A stretch of 64,000 nucleotides of DNA from Cytidiella melzeri. Lineage: Eukaryota > Basidiomycota > Agaricomycetes > Polyporales > Irpicaceae. Location: positions 62,001-126,000 of the forward strand of contig JABYQR010000018.1 of assembly GCA_022592445.1 (NCBI GenBank), in the 5' to 3' direction. A model generated the notes under the pieces. That model searched no databases and was not told the DNA's origin. It was given only the letters and a program-made list of their open reading frames with translations. This document shows, piece by piece, positions 34,834-46,584 of this stretch; the stretch's first letter is position 1, and each line of letters begins with the position of its first letter. A program made the position numbers and the translations under genes.

Positions 34834-37800
34834 ATGCCCGAGTGGTCTCGAGCACGTCGCAATGCTTTCGAGAAGGACTTCAAAGACACTATGCATAGGA
34901 TTGGAGGGCAGAACGAGCACGTAACAACTGGTATGCGCAATGCTGGTCTATTTTCTGTAGACGCAATGCAAGATGTTGTCGATCTACATAACGCTCTGTG
35001 GAAGACTGGCACTGTGGCAACACATACAACGAGTATCAGCCTAGCCACAAATGTGAACCCCTCTTTTGCCTTCGCGAGTCACCTGGAGGGTTTTGTCGCC
35101 CACTACGGCACCAGTCCAGTAACGGCGTTCCCTATCGCCTCTGCCTACGCCAACCTCAGCACGGACGTGAAGTCTGCACCACCAACCACAGACAATCTCG
35201 TCGCGACGATGCAACTCCAATTTCGGGAGTGGTGCGCAGCCTTTTGCCGTTCCTTGAAAAAGAACAGGAACATCGTCATAAGGATAGTCGTAGGGGATGT
35301 ACTCGCGACTTGCCGGACCCTTCACCATCTCTCAGGTCCGTTCAATGCTGGCCTTACAGCCGACCTTCCGATCAAGGCATGGCAGGCGTCACCCCTTGCT
35401 TTTGACGGAGGCGACTACGCACACTGCGACGTTGGTGCAGGAGCACCGCTTTCATTCAATGTCATCGACACTTCAAACCTGTCAGATCACTTGGGCGTGC
35501 TCAACCTCCTGTTGGTCACTACCCCTCTCCTCAAACGTACACCATTCTCTACGTTGAACACTGAGACGCTGTTGCCTCTTGGCAAGGATCCCACTCGGTC
35601 TTTCACCAGCCGCCTTTGCGGCGACATCGCCACCATGTCCACGATGCTGGACATTCTTCCAGTCAGCTTCGTCTCCGGCTTTGCGACGCGTTCGAATGTG
35701 CACGAATTGGTGAGCGCGGCATGCTCAGATCGTCTAGGGGTCAAGCAGTTCCACGAACGGCTCGTTTGGAAGATTCCGTCGCTGATGGGACCTTCCAGCG
35801 ATGGCGGTAGCATCAAGACGGACAGCCTCCCCTTGGCCCGTTTCCTCATGTCAGTCTATCACCAGATGTTTGCGCAAGAGAACATGCAATCCATGTTACT
35901 CAATCTGGGGGATATCACAGACGCCCTTGACAGAAGCGCGGTCCATTACTCCAGAGAAAGCTTCGCACTCTTCATTCATCACCTACAAAACAGGATCGAC
36001 GCCGACTGGAACCAGGTCATGGAGTCTCTTCTTTCCATGATTGCATCCGACACACGATTGTTAGTAGGTCTTAACTACTATCAAGAATTACTCTGCCACC
36101 TGCATATGTTGGGCATCTACAGCGAACAACCGTTCATTCCGGGAAATTCTTTGCTTATCGAGAGCGGCCGCAGGGGTAGACTTCGCGGCTGGAAAGAAAT
36201 CCCGCCAGTCGTCTGCATTGTACTTCCGGTTCCTCGTTATAAGCTACGATGTCTCGACGACACCAACATGCCTGGGAACCCTTTCCTCACTATCGACCTC
36301 GTCAGCATGTCAGCCAATTTTCACAACTCTTTCAGCCCTATGCGGGTCGCTTTCGGCTCTGCTGTACGCGATGGCAATGGTGAGGACACTAAAGTATATA
36401 TTACGGAGGACCCTCGTGGGAAAGAGGGAGGGTCTTCCGTCGTGGTTTCCTTCTGGGCACCAACTTGGGTGCTTGCCGTTGCCCCTGAAGAGACGTCGGT
36501 GCAGCTGTGTGTGAAGAGTACACCACTTCACGCACAGTTTACGAAGAAGCTGGGCATCATGCTGACAATTTATTCTGCGCCGCTCAAGGATACCCATTCC
36601 GTACACGTGGCTCGCTCCTTGCCCATTGTCCGGGGTACATCCCACATCGCAGCCGTTGGTCCTATCCATCATCCTGTGCGGAGGAATGCGCGCATGAGAA
36701 CGATGGGCACTGCCCGAGCGCAATTTGATGACAGCGGTCATGTTCTACAGGCTCTGAGCATCCGTCAAGACGTGCAGGGGGAAGTAAAGAAGGAGTTGGC
36801 TCAACCATCGACCGATGTCAAAGTGCACTCTCGTGGCTCATGCACTATCGATCTTCATGTCGGGCTCAAGATTGTGAAAGGGCTCAGCTATCCCTCCTTG
36901 GTAGACGCGTCGAGGGCGAAGATACGCATCGCTCGCAAGTCCGGCTGGGTCGAGGTAAGTCTCTGTGGCAATTTCTCGAGACTGTTCATTGACAGAAGGG
37001 TACGCAGGTCATTGCTCCGATGTGCGGCGCTGCTGGATTGCGTCCCAACAAGTTCATCGTTGTCGGGGAGACAGGCTCTCTTGCATCGTGGAATTTTCAC
37101 AGAATCCACCTGGAACGGATGCCTGCACTGGACATGAACCGCAAAGACGACTTCGAATGGCTTCGCCAGCACGCGATCTGGACCGTATCGGATAAGGAAA
37201 GAGACATGGTGAACACTTCATGCAAGGACACTCCTGCTATTGTACACGTCAAGCGAAGTATCATTTCTATGCTCCACAAAGCTGTGGGAATCGACGGCAA
37301 GAAGTCGCGCATATTTGGACTGCACAAAGCATCCGGCGGCGGCATAGCTACTCTCTTGTTCATCGAAGACCTCAGGTTGGATCTTGCCTCGCACACTGTG
37401 GTAGCCGATGGTTATGTCCTTCCGCTGAACAATTTGTCTGCCGCGCATCTCTTGGATAAACTCAGCGCTCTCCATCACGGAGCCGATTTAGCACAATTTT
37501 CCTGTGAAGACGAAGAGATTATCGAATGGGCGTATCTTATTCCTGCGCTGGTTGAACGTTGTAGGGATTGGAGTCACAAATCCGACTGTGACTATGTCCG
37601 CAGGGGAGTCATCCCTCTCTCCGTCAGTCACACCGAAATCCCTATTTGCGGTTGTGGTCGTGGCAAGGTCTCTCCGAACTTTCACAAGTACGAGGGTTGG
37701 GCACCGTTTGCCCCGTACGTGACGAGGATAGCGATGTCTCCTCTCTTCGCGGTCTCATATGTGGACCCAGTCTGCCAAGACATCGCCAAAAAGCTGTCTC

Positions 37801-37991
37801 GAATGGAACTGGGAGGTAACTCGCCGTCTTCCCAGACAATCCTTGCGCAGCCAACTCGATGCGCCCACTGTAACACTATATTCGCCGAGAAAATCCTTAC
37901 ATGCAGTCGATGCAAGAAGGCGCCATATTGCGGTAGAAGTTGTCAAGCCGCTGATTGGAAGCAGCATAAAAAGACTTGCGTTAAGGCATAG
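34834..37991 (+). CDS. MYND zinc-finger protein, DUF4470-type architecture
   Basis: Exons join(34834..36954, 36996..37991) give 1038 residues from the first in-frame ATG; upstream exons may exist. The long middle is globular with no catalytic motif I recognise (EWSRARRNAFEKDFKDTMHR, LVATMQLQFREWCAAFCRS). It resembles the fungal proteins that pair a DUF4470 region with a C-terminal MYND finger. The finger is complete: CAHC at the start, CSRC, then YCGRSCQ, AADWKQHKKTC and a final VKA. MYND fingers bind proline-rich peptides. The substrate or partner here is unknown. A decayed duplicate of its last 200 bp sits at 41415-41617, beyond the FunK1 gene. Confidence 0.8.
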
Positions 37992-38113
37992 TGCCATTCC
38001 AGCCTCGAGTATCTTTCTACAATCGGTTAAATCATTGTTGGTCTATCATGTAGTAAGTACGTTCAAACTTCCACTCTCTCAGTAATCCATTTTGCCCCAT
38101 TGCTCCAACGTCG
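37912..38113 (+). repeat. Copy 1 of a ~200 bp direct repeat (MYND 3' end)
   Basis: This copy contains the intact end of the MYND gene, its 3' flank, and about 45 bp resembling the end of the neighbouring dehydratase gene. It aligns to 41415-41617: shared pieces include ATATTGCGGTA, GCATAAAAAG, CTTGCGT and CCAGCCTCGA, with scattered substitutions and small indels. The two copies flank the FunK1 gene. Confidence 0.85.
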
Positions 38114-38492
38114 TTTTTTTTGCATGTAGTCTGAAGTCGAGTTTCTAGTGTGCGCACATATGCCGGGCCCGACGGGCCGGCATCGATCAAATACGGGCGT
38201 CTAATGAGCACTCTCCTGCTAAAAAGGGCAATTGAACTTGAACTGCCACCGTGACTCCTGGCATTGTTCGCTGGCGCCGCACATCACGCCTCGTGCACAC
38301 TATATAAGACATAGAGATGGACGATAATATAGATATTAACCCTTGCATCCTCCCACCATACCTAGTACGCCCGTCCGCCATAACTCTCCTCGCGTTATTC
38401 CCAAAGCTAATGACACGCCGTGACCAAAGGTCAAACATGGCGTCTCTGCTCCAGCCTTCTTCGGAGATATCGACCAAGGTCGCCAAGCTGTC
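38114..38492. other. Region upstream of the FunK1 kinase
   Basis: This begins at the repeat boundary. A near-palindrome lies at 38160-38183 (ATGCCGG ... CCGGCAT arms around GGGCCC-GA). The kinase frame stays open upstream of 38493 to about 38415 (APAFFGDIDQGRQAV), so a further 5' exon is possible here. Confidence 0.5.
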
Positions 38493-41232
38493 ATGAACGA
38501 CGTTGGAACAGCAATCCCTCAGGTCCAAATGAGATGGTTCAAGAAGAACATCTTACCTCCTCTGCCCTCTGGTTTGAAGCTCTCCGCCGTGTTCAAAGAA
38601 CTGAAAGCCAGCGGTCACATCACGTCTGAGGGTGTGTGGCGTGACCTCGGCACGAGTCCCGCGAAGTTGACACCTACTGAGGATGTCGTCTTTGCCCCAT
38701 TTGCGGACATAGCTGCCGCGATTGGAGAAGCTGCCGCAGAGGTGACAAAGGATAAATCCTTGAGGCAGGATGTCGTTTTCAAGTGCAACCCGACCATAAC
38801 ACCACTCTCAAATAACAGAAACAACAGCTCAAAGCCGGATGGCTACGGTATCTACACGAAGCACGACAACTTCCGGCCATCGAAACACTCGACCTTCGAC
38901 TCCGACTCAGTGTTCTGGGAGTTCATTGTGGCTCCGGGAGAGAAGAAGAAACGTGAAAGACTTCAGGTTATAAACGACGTGAGTGTTTCTGCAGCTCTCA
39001 GCTTGTCGTATCTTATTGTCGATCCAGATTATCGTCAAAATACTCTGGTCCTTCAATCACATCATGCGAGAAGACCCACGTCGTCGATTTGTCGTTGGTT
39101 ATACGATCGAGAATACCAGCATGCGACTCTGGTTCTGCAGTCGTACTGACATTTTTGTAACAGAGCCCTTCAACTTCATCGAGGTAAGTAATATATACTG
39201 CATTGCGGGATCTCAAACTCATACGCTATCCAGGATCATGGCACTCTGTCACACTTCTTCCTCTCATTGATGTACGCTAGATCGCACGAGCTAGGATATG
39301 ACACGACCATGAAACCCGCTTCCGACGCACTGTTGCGAGCGCAGAACCAGTGGGATATTAGCATCCAGTACGAGAAAGAGGGAGGCGGAGGTAGGCAGGA
39401 AACCAAGTCGGAGACAGTTACGTTCCGCACCGTGAAGCAACTCTCGGGTATTGGTGCGGAGACTATACGGGGTCGAGGCACACGTGTTTGGCGAGCGCAG
39501 CAGCTCAATAACGAGCACTTAGAACCCGAAAAAGTGGTGATCAAGGATTACTGGGTGGACGATGATCGGATACGGGAAGCGACAATCCGGCAGAAGATTT
39601 TGGACGCCGCCCCTTCCCAAAAGGAGCGTGAGATGCTTGAGCAGTATCTTCTTACCCCTCTATACTCTGGCGACGTTGAAATCGAGGGAAAGAAAGACAA
39701 GACTCACGATCTCTTACGTCGCGGCAGCGCTGTGCCAACCGGCCTCCCACCCTTTCCAACGACACATACTTCGCCTCCTAAGATTCCCGATGGCACAGTG
39801 TCGGAGGATGTTCACTTGGCACCTATAGGAACTGGCACCATCGTTGTTCCTCGCATTCCGGACCCTCGAATCAGATACTTCCACGACAAATGTCATCATC
39901 GTCTGGTTTTCAAAGAAGACGCCAGAACGATTGAAGAGGTAACGTCAATGGGCGAGGTCTTTCATTTCGCAGGACAGACAATGATTGGTATGTGCTGTTT
40001 CAGCAAACTCGACTTAAAATTCATATCGTGCTTCATCAGCCATGACGTTGTTGCATAGGTGTGGCTGGGCTCATCGCGACATCAGCTCTGGGAACATCCT
40101 CATTGTTGATGGCAAGTTGAAGCTTGGGGATATCGAGTATGCCAAGGACATGTATGACGACACTGGTCACTCGACACGTTCAGTAAGTCGAGCCTTCATT
40201 CCCAATCACACAAACACTGATGAGGTTCAGGGTACTGCTCTATTCATGTCCATTGAGGCAGATAGCTGTTCGCATGAGTTTCGCGGTCTAGGAGAGTACG
40301 AGGATGAAGAAGCCTCGAACCCGGAAACTGATTTAGACCGGATGTGGGAGAGAACGGGTGCAAGACGTACAAAAGCAGCGCCAAAAGACATGAATTTTCA
40401 AGATGAGGCGGGCTCCACAGCCAAACAGACGCAACTACCCCCATTCCGACATAATCCCTTGCACGACATCGAATCGCTATGGTGGCTGTTGGTTTATCTC
40501 ACCTTGAACAGGTCCCCGATTATCCCGGGCGACACGCCATCCCGTCTTGAACAGCAGCGCGCTTTCTACGGTCCCTTCTTCACTGACCGTGACTCCAGAA
40601 GGGCTGCATTCATGAAGAAGGATGTATTCTCATCCAACGGAGGGTGTCTGCACCCGAGATTACAGCCCGTCGCCGATGCGCTTGAGCGGATGCGTGCGCG
40701 TCTTGTTGGACGTTACAAACAAGCGGAGCAGGGCGATGTCAACAAGATTGATCACACAGTCGCAATGAAGATCGTGAACCCGTTTTTCGATGAGCTCGAA
40801 GCCCTCGAGCAATTGTTCCCGGTTGGCGATGACGTTTTGTTGCAACCTATCCGTCCAGTGGATGAGAGTAGAGCGGACCCGCAGCAGCCAGCAGCCACTA
40901 TCGCAGCCGGAACGTCTCTCGATTCTCGGCAGGATGTCGCTGGCAACAAGCGGCGGTGGCAGGAGACGGTGTCTCAGGTCAAGGTTGACCACGCTGCAAT
41001 GCATCAGGCGAACGAGGCACACAGACAAGCGAAGAGCGGGCAGAATAAGCGAGCGAGACACGAGCCTGAAGGTTCCCCTTCGGCGACGAAGGGTGATGGA
41101 CGTCAAGCTGACCGAGAGAGCAAAGGGAAAGCGAAGGCGGGGTTTTCAGCAGAGTCTTCCCAGTCTTCTGGTGGAAACTCACGCCCGGCTGTCCGCAGGT
41201 CGCAGCGCAAACGGAAGCCAGCGAGAAACTAG
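38493..41232 (+). CDS. FunK1-type fungal protein kinase
   Basis: Member of the FunK1 family, an expanded, fast-evolving kinase group of multicellular fungi. Exons join(38493..38978, 39028..39183, 39234..39987, 40040..40182, 40231..41232) give 846 residues from this ATG. The N-terminal non-kinase part ends in VFWEFIVAPGEKKKRERLQV. The kinase core has the candidate ATP lysine in VVIKDYWVDDDR, the catalytic loop WAHRDISSGNILIVDGKLKL and GDIEYAKDMYDD in place of DFG. The Phe and Gly of DFG are absent, which is common in this family. Later blocks include GTALFMSIEA and HDIESLWWLLVYLTL. The C-terminus is basic and disordered (KRARHEPEGSPSATK). Substrates are unknown. The gene is bracketed by duplicated MYND 3' ends, so it appears inserted. 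Confidence 0.88.
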
Positions 41233-41414
41233 AAATTGTTGTATCGCACATATTAGCTAGCTCCTTCTACCAACTCATGTTTTGCCCGCACGCCCACTCG
41301 AAACTCATGGTAACTAAATAGAAGGCATGGCGAAGGTACGTATACCGAAACGTGTTTTAATGGCTGAGAAGTCGACTCGCGATCGATGCACCGACTACAA
41401 CTCTGTGTTTATTG

Positions 41415-41617
41415 AAAGAAGAAACGTTATATTGCGGTAAGAATTGGTAGGACGCTAAGTGGAAAAAGAGCATAAAAAGGACTTGCGTCAAGGCACAGTG
41501 TTTCTCCAGCCTCGAATATCTTTACGCGACCGATTTCATTGTTATTTTGTCCTGTATCGAGTACGGTCAAGCCTCTACCATTCTCTTAGTGATCCATCTG
41601 GTCCCGTCCAAACGTCG
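41415..41617 (+). repeat. Copy 2 of the ~200 bp direct repeat (decayed MYND 3' end)
   Basis: Aligns to 37912-38113. The MYND reading frame is broken (the homologue of the stop is CAG, and indels disrupt the finger: CGGTAAGAATTGG against CGGTAGAAGTTGT), so it is a remnant. Its right part overlaps the last codons and stop of the dehydratase gene (41575), which shows that the ancestral MYND-dehydratase junction is preserved here. Confidence 0.85.
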
Positions 41618-43292
41618 TTTCTCCATGCCTTCTCCTTTACGTACTCCGCAGAAATGCCGCGAACAAGAGCCTCGTTGATATCAATACCCAAGCCAGTACC
41701 TGTTTCAAGTTGTTTAAGTCTAGCGACTCGCTCGCATGCAGAGTAGCAGAGTATTCTCACCGTTCATAACGTCGACATAGCCTTCTTTGATTGTGAACAC
41801 GCTTGTGTGTACGAGGTACGAGAAGAGATCTGCGCCCTTGTTATAATGTATCTGTAAAATCATGCGTCAGATGGGATATGGTTTGTCGCACTATGCCATC
41901 TTACCTGCCAGCTCATCTCCTGGATGACAACTGAGTAACAATAGTCGTCAGCTAATTGACCTGTATGTATCCTTGAGACTTACAGTTTGGTGCCGTAGCG
42001 TCAACTTGCATACACGCGGCCAACGCAATGGGACCCAATGGACAATGCGGTGCCAGAGCGACATCGTAAGTCTCTGTCAACGACGCAATCCTGTGTAATT
42101 CACTGATGCCACCACAGTGAGATACCTGTAAAAGCAGTTAGACCGAATGCGTTTGTCGTTCTGAGGGATACCCACGTCTGGCTGAGCGATATCAATAGCG
42201 CGACGCTCTAGGTATGGCCGAAAGTCGTGGCGAGTATACAACCGTTCTCCAAGAGCGATAGGCGTCGAAACCGTGTGAGACAAGTCAGCAATTTCTTCAG
42301 GTTGTGTTGGAAGAAGTGGCTCCTCGATGAACATCGGTCGTAGCGGCTCGAGCATCTTGGCAAGCTGCTTTGCCATTCCCTTATGAAGCCGGCCATGGAA
42401 ATCGACTCCGACATCCAGACCTAGTGCGCGCACGTCGCGGACGCGGGAAACCGTATCGTCTAATTGAGATGGCGAGTCTATCCAATCCACTGCGCCTGTG
42501 GGGCACGTTCAGATTGAAGTATCGCGACTCATTGAAAGGAAGAAAACCTGCCAGTGCCATTCATCTTGACTGCGGTGAATCCTTGTGCCTTGCGCACCGC
42601 TGCTCCTTCCACGACGGCTTGAGGCGAATCGCCACCAATCCAACCGTATACTTTCACGCGATCCCTTACTTTTCCTCCAAGAAGCTGCCAGATGGGAACA
42701 CCAAGCTTTTTGCCTTTGATGTCCCACAGCGCGATGTCAAGCCCGGAGAGGGCAGACTATGAGCAACAATGGACGTTTAGAACATCGAATCAGGATCGAT
42801 ACGTATACGTTACGATCGCACCATCAACACTGGACCACCTCGATAGAACCGGGATCTGTACGCGTGCTGCCAGATGTCTTGGATTTTGTCGCCGTCCCAT
42901 CCCAGAAATGTTTCGCGTAATGCGTATGAGGCCCCTTCGACTGCTTCGGTATGACCTGTGATGTACACGTTAACAAAGCCCGCCGAGATCTGCGGCAGTC
43001 ATGAGAATGCCAATTCTGGGAGCGATGCGAGTTGTTGATCCCTCGGTACATATATGTAGGAATTCACGGTCGTTGATGCCGCGCTCGACTCGCAAGCACC
43101 GCCTTGCGTACAACTACTCACCTTCCAACGAGCTTTCGCCCCAGCCGACGATACCGCTCTCCGTTTCAACTCGGATAAAGAGCCATCGTGGGGGCAGGCG
43201 GAAGATCTGGAGGTATTAGCTTGTCCTCTTGCTACAAAGTGAGCTGAGATCGATATAGCCCATACCTCAATCTTGTCTATTCGACTCGACAT
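41575..43292 (-). CDS. Enolase-superfamily dehydratase, D-galactonate dehydratase-like
   Basis: Mandelate racemase/enolase-fold enzyme that dehydrates an aldonic acid using Mg2+. Exons from the ATG at 43290-43292: [77 protein letters not shown]. The C-terminal barrel carries the metal and acid/base residues: [53 protein letters not shown] and [20 protein letters not shown]. The order D...E...E plus a His in APHC fits the galactonate-dehydratase branch. The true substrate (galactonate, gluconate or similar) cannot be told from sequence alone. One intron (42496-42551) appears to begin GC rather than GT. It is divergent from ERV25 across 377 bp. Confidence 0.88.
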
Positions 43293-43669
43293 CGAGGAAA
43301 GGTGTTGAGTAGACGTGCCTGCGAGCCAGAGAAAAGTTGACAATAGTCGTCGGCCGCGATAGACCACCTTATGTACATGGTGATGATAGTATCATATCAG
43401 CTGCTCTGCGTACGGTCCGCCCTAGCTAGTGTGAACTAGCGTGCTGAGTGCTAGAACGAGACATGCAACGCCGTGGGCAATCCGATATCACTGTTTTCAT
43501 TTCGTCCACACAGGTTTCGAGATACTACGAGGCTGGTGGACGATGAACGAGCTCGAGATAATGGTGGGCAGTTGACAAGTCGCTTAGGCGCTAACACGTC
43601 GCTGCTGGCACGACATTCACCGCAACATCCACGACGGTAATTTATTTCTCTCTATCCTTTAATCCGACA
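43293..43669. promoter_or_regulatory. Divergent dehydratase / ERV25 promoter
   Basis: 377 bp between two outward-facing start codons. No specific element was recognised. Confidence 0.45.
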
Positions 43670-44495
43670 ATGCTTCCCGTCTCGCGGCATCCTCTACCGA
43701 CGCTGCTGTTGACGACTCTGCTGCTGCTGCTTACGCCAGTGTACGCAATAAAATTCGAAATACAAGCACACCGATACCCACCCTCGAAATGCATATGGAA
43801 TACAGCCCATCTTGGTGCACTTGTCATCGTCACAGCGAATGTTGGCCCTGGTGAAGGTCAACGGCTGGACATTGAAATTGTGGATTCGGGTCCGGAGAAG
43901 AACGTGTACTTGAGCAAGCGAAACATCAAGGGAGAGTCGAGGTTCGCTATTACCGCACACTCGGAGGAGGGCGACGTTGGCGTTTGCTTCAAGAACTACC
44001 TGGACATTGGTGAGTGGACAGCTCACGTTCTCTATCCCTCGAACTTTGGCTAATGCTGGCGTAGCCGAGGGTGGCAAACCCAAAACTCGAGTCATTGATT
44101 TAGACGTCGACATTGGTGCAGATGCCGTCGACTACAAGTGCGCATTCCCTCTCTTCCAGACTGTTCATCTCACTCACGCGAGCTTTCCAGTGCTATCGCA
44201 AACCAGGAATCGCTGTCAGCACTGGAAACTGAAATGCGGAAGTTGGAGGGTGTCGTAAAAGAGATAGTAGACGAGATGGGCTACCTCAAGTCACGAGAGG
44301 AAAGATTTCAAGCCACGAACAGTGTGTTCCTCTCTATTTTTTCACAGCGGAAGTTTGCTCATATAGCTCATAGTGTCCACGAACTCACGAGTACAGAGCT
44401 TTGCCGTCTTCATGCTCGCTTCCCTTGTTGCTGTCGGAGTCTGGCAGGTATTCCACCTGCGGGCTTTCTTCAAACGAAAGTACCTCATTGATTGA
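43670..44495 (+). CDS. ERV25: p24-family ER-Golgi cargo receptor, Erv25 type
   Basis: COPII/COPI vesicle membrane protein that sorts GPI-anchored and other cargo. Exons join(43670..44009, 44065..44137, 44191..44321, 44374..44495) give 221 residues. Residues 1-26 are a signal peptide (LLLTTLLLLLTPVYA). The GOLD domain follows (IKFEIQAHRYPPSKCIWNTA ... AHSEEGDVGVCFKNYLDI, with the paired cysteines). Next is a coiled coil, SALETEMRKLEGVVKEIVDE and GYLKSREERFQATN, and one TM helix, FAVFMLASLVAVGVWQVFHL. The cytosolic tail RAFFKRKYLID has the FF export signal and basic residues. STNSRVQSF before the TM is typical of the delta (Erv25) subfamily. Confidence 0.93.
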
Positions 44496-44828
44496 ACTAT
44501 GGGTTTCTGGTGTTATGCTCCTGTGATATATTCAGTTTAACATCGCGTTGCTCTGCTGGTCCATGACATGATTGTTGACACTGTGTTCAAAGTACGAGGT
44601 AAACTACATCATACTGAATATTCAAATCAAAACATTCGCAGTCCTAGATGGTTATTCTCGCTCAGGACACTTCTCAGTGCAACTTTCGGTGAAAAAAAGA
44701 AGGATTTCCCCATGCGGTATTATTCAGTAAGCTCGCACCTCCGGAGGATGAGATTCGTTATACTCAGTTCCTCTACTAGCCTTCCAAGTATCTGGTCCCT
44801 GTACACCCCGATTCAATGTCAAACGTTA
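44496..44828. other. Convergent intergenic region ERV25 / dioxygenase
   Basis: The 333 bp hold two 3' ends. Nothing else was seen. Confidence 0.4.
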
Positions 44829-46146
44829 CTAGTCAACTGTCCGCCTTGCACCGCTCACCTTGTGATTGTTTACTCTCTGATACTTGTTCCGCCTGGCGGT
44901 CCACGCCTTTGCCGTCTGGCCTGTATGCCATCTCGCAGGATCCGGCGACTGCGCGACTGCTTTGGCAATCATAGGGCTTTCTTCCACCAGCGCATTCAAC
45001 TCCACGGTCTCGTATGGGCGACAAAAGTAAACAAGAGACCACCGTTCGACCTTGGCTTGCTCTCTGGGGGGTGTGCTGGATAATGGTATAAGTGGAATCG
45101 AATGGATCAAAGAGGCTGACAGCTTACACTACGCGATGGATGTTGGAGTGAAGGATTCCACCGCTGAGCAGAGAGAGGGCGTCTCCTATGTTGCACACCG
45201 CGTGCCCAGGTATCGGCTTTGCACATGTTAGTGGCTCTTGGCACTCGCAAACTAACGAGCTGACCATACCTTTATATATTGCCACTGCTCACTCCCTGGA
45301 GGCAGGACCTGGAGGCCACCTGTTCGGTTATGAAGAATGGACTAGACGATGCTATCAATATCGACGCCTCAAAGGGCACGAAACATGCGTACCAAGGACC
45401 CGAAATCAGTGTGAGGTGAAAGAGCCACCTTGTCGGGCGAAGCATCTTTCAAAGGTGGACTTTTGATGCATCGCGACTCGCAGCCACTAGGCTCGTCGAT
45501 GCGATGCTTGTCAGCCAGCGCACCCTTGGGCAAGCCTAGCCTGTCATTGAGAACCGCGATGATACAAGCGGCGAGTTCTGCAGACTTGGATATGAACGGT
45601 TTGATGGTGGACCCCATGCGGGCATTGACCGTCGAGGGATACTCCCGATGGACTATCCGAGGCCAAGCTAACGCGTCGTTTTTGGAAACATTCAAAAATT
45701 CGACAGAGTCTCCGTTACCGGCTGGATCGACAGTGAACGCGCCTGCGGCCTTATAACTACAAATTTGCCGATTTAACTTTCCAAGTGGCAGGAGACAGAG
45801 ACTAAGTTCAATGGGCACACTTACCCGAAAGACTTGCCTTCGTCGCCTTGTTCGTATTTCATCTTCTCTTCCAGGGGGAGATCCATGGTTTCTGCGCCCA
45901 TCTCGAACATTTTCTCGACCTCTGCGTCTGTGCCGTGATTCTTGAGGCTGTGCAATCCAAAGTGAGAGGATGATTGGGTGGCAGGGATAGACGACGAGCT
46001 TACTACCAAAAGCCCAAGGTAGTGGCTGCCTCCCAGAGACGATCTATCTCCTGCGCATCTCCGTGTTTGATCAGTTCAAAATCGATGACGAGAAGAGGGT
46101 GAGCAGGAATGTCGTTTGGGAATGGCGGGAACGTGGTGCCGGGCAT
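44829..46146 (-). CDS. 2-oxoglutarate/Fe(II) oxygenase, isopenicillin-N-synthase-like
   Basis: Non-haem iron oxygenase of the IPNS/DIOX family. Exons join(44829..45075, 45128..45216, 45270..45308, 45393..45756, 45825..45947, 46004..46146) give 334 residues. The N-terminal DIOX_N block is IPAHPLLVIDFELIKHGD, LWEAATTLGFWYLKNHG and LPLEEKMKYEQGDEGKSFGY. The catalytic double-stranded beta-helix has the first iron ligands in LSPHTDFGSL and the distal His in LHSNIHRVV. The 2OG-facing region is VERWSLVYFCRPYE. The Fe-binding facial triad is therefore complete. The substrate is unknown; fungal relatives act in secondary or xenobiotic metabolism, and no biosynthetic cluster surrounds it here. Confidence 0.88.
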
Positions 46147-46584
46147 GTTGAGGACTTAAAAACTGTTGTACGAACAAGAGTTACCGCTGAATGTCAGGGG
46201 AGACTAGTACTGCGCAGCTGGGGTTATATATTCCCACCAACGCTGAGGTCATGATCCTGTGAACAGGCACCTCCTATTGCGCTGCTAGCTTCCACGCCCG
46301 TAGAGCTCATATTGTTCACATGCCAGTGAGATTAGCGGCTACTGCACCTCTCTAAGCGCCAGTCAGCTCCGAACCTCTGTTCAAATAATAAATACTAAAT
46401 ATACCTTGAAGTGTCTATTCGGCTTCGCTCTGCTTCACGATATAATATTGTCCTCACGGACTCGCTCGATGAGTGCTTGATGGGCTGTCGGCGAAGCCTA
46501 CCTTGCTGCAATGTTTGCCCCTCGATCGACTGCAATGTCAAACGCACAAGACACGGTGTTGAGTATAGCAAAACGATCATACAA
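46147..46584. other. Intergenic region dioxygenase / UTP25
   Basis: 438 bp holding the dioxygenase promoter and UTP25 3' flank, both minus strand. No feature was recognised. Confidence 0.4.

Noticed and set aside
34413..34898. 161-codon plus-strand open frame upstream of the MYND gene
   Set aside because: It overlaps the MYND gene's start in another frame and shows no family motif. It may contain an unresolved exon but is not a separate gene.
41398..41640. The second MYND-like tail as an independent small gene
   Set aside because: The frame is broken by indels relative to the intact finger, and the region overlaps the dehydratase stop; it is a duplication remnant.
44568..45083. 171-codon plus-strand open frame
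   Set aside because: It is antisense to the last exons of the 2OG-Fe(II) oxygenase, whose splice chain and catalytic motifs are complete; the frame has no domain.
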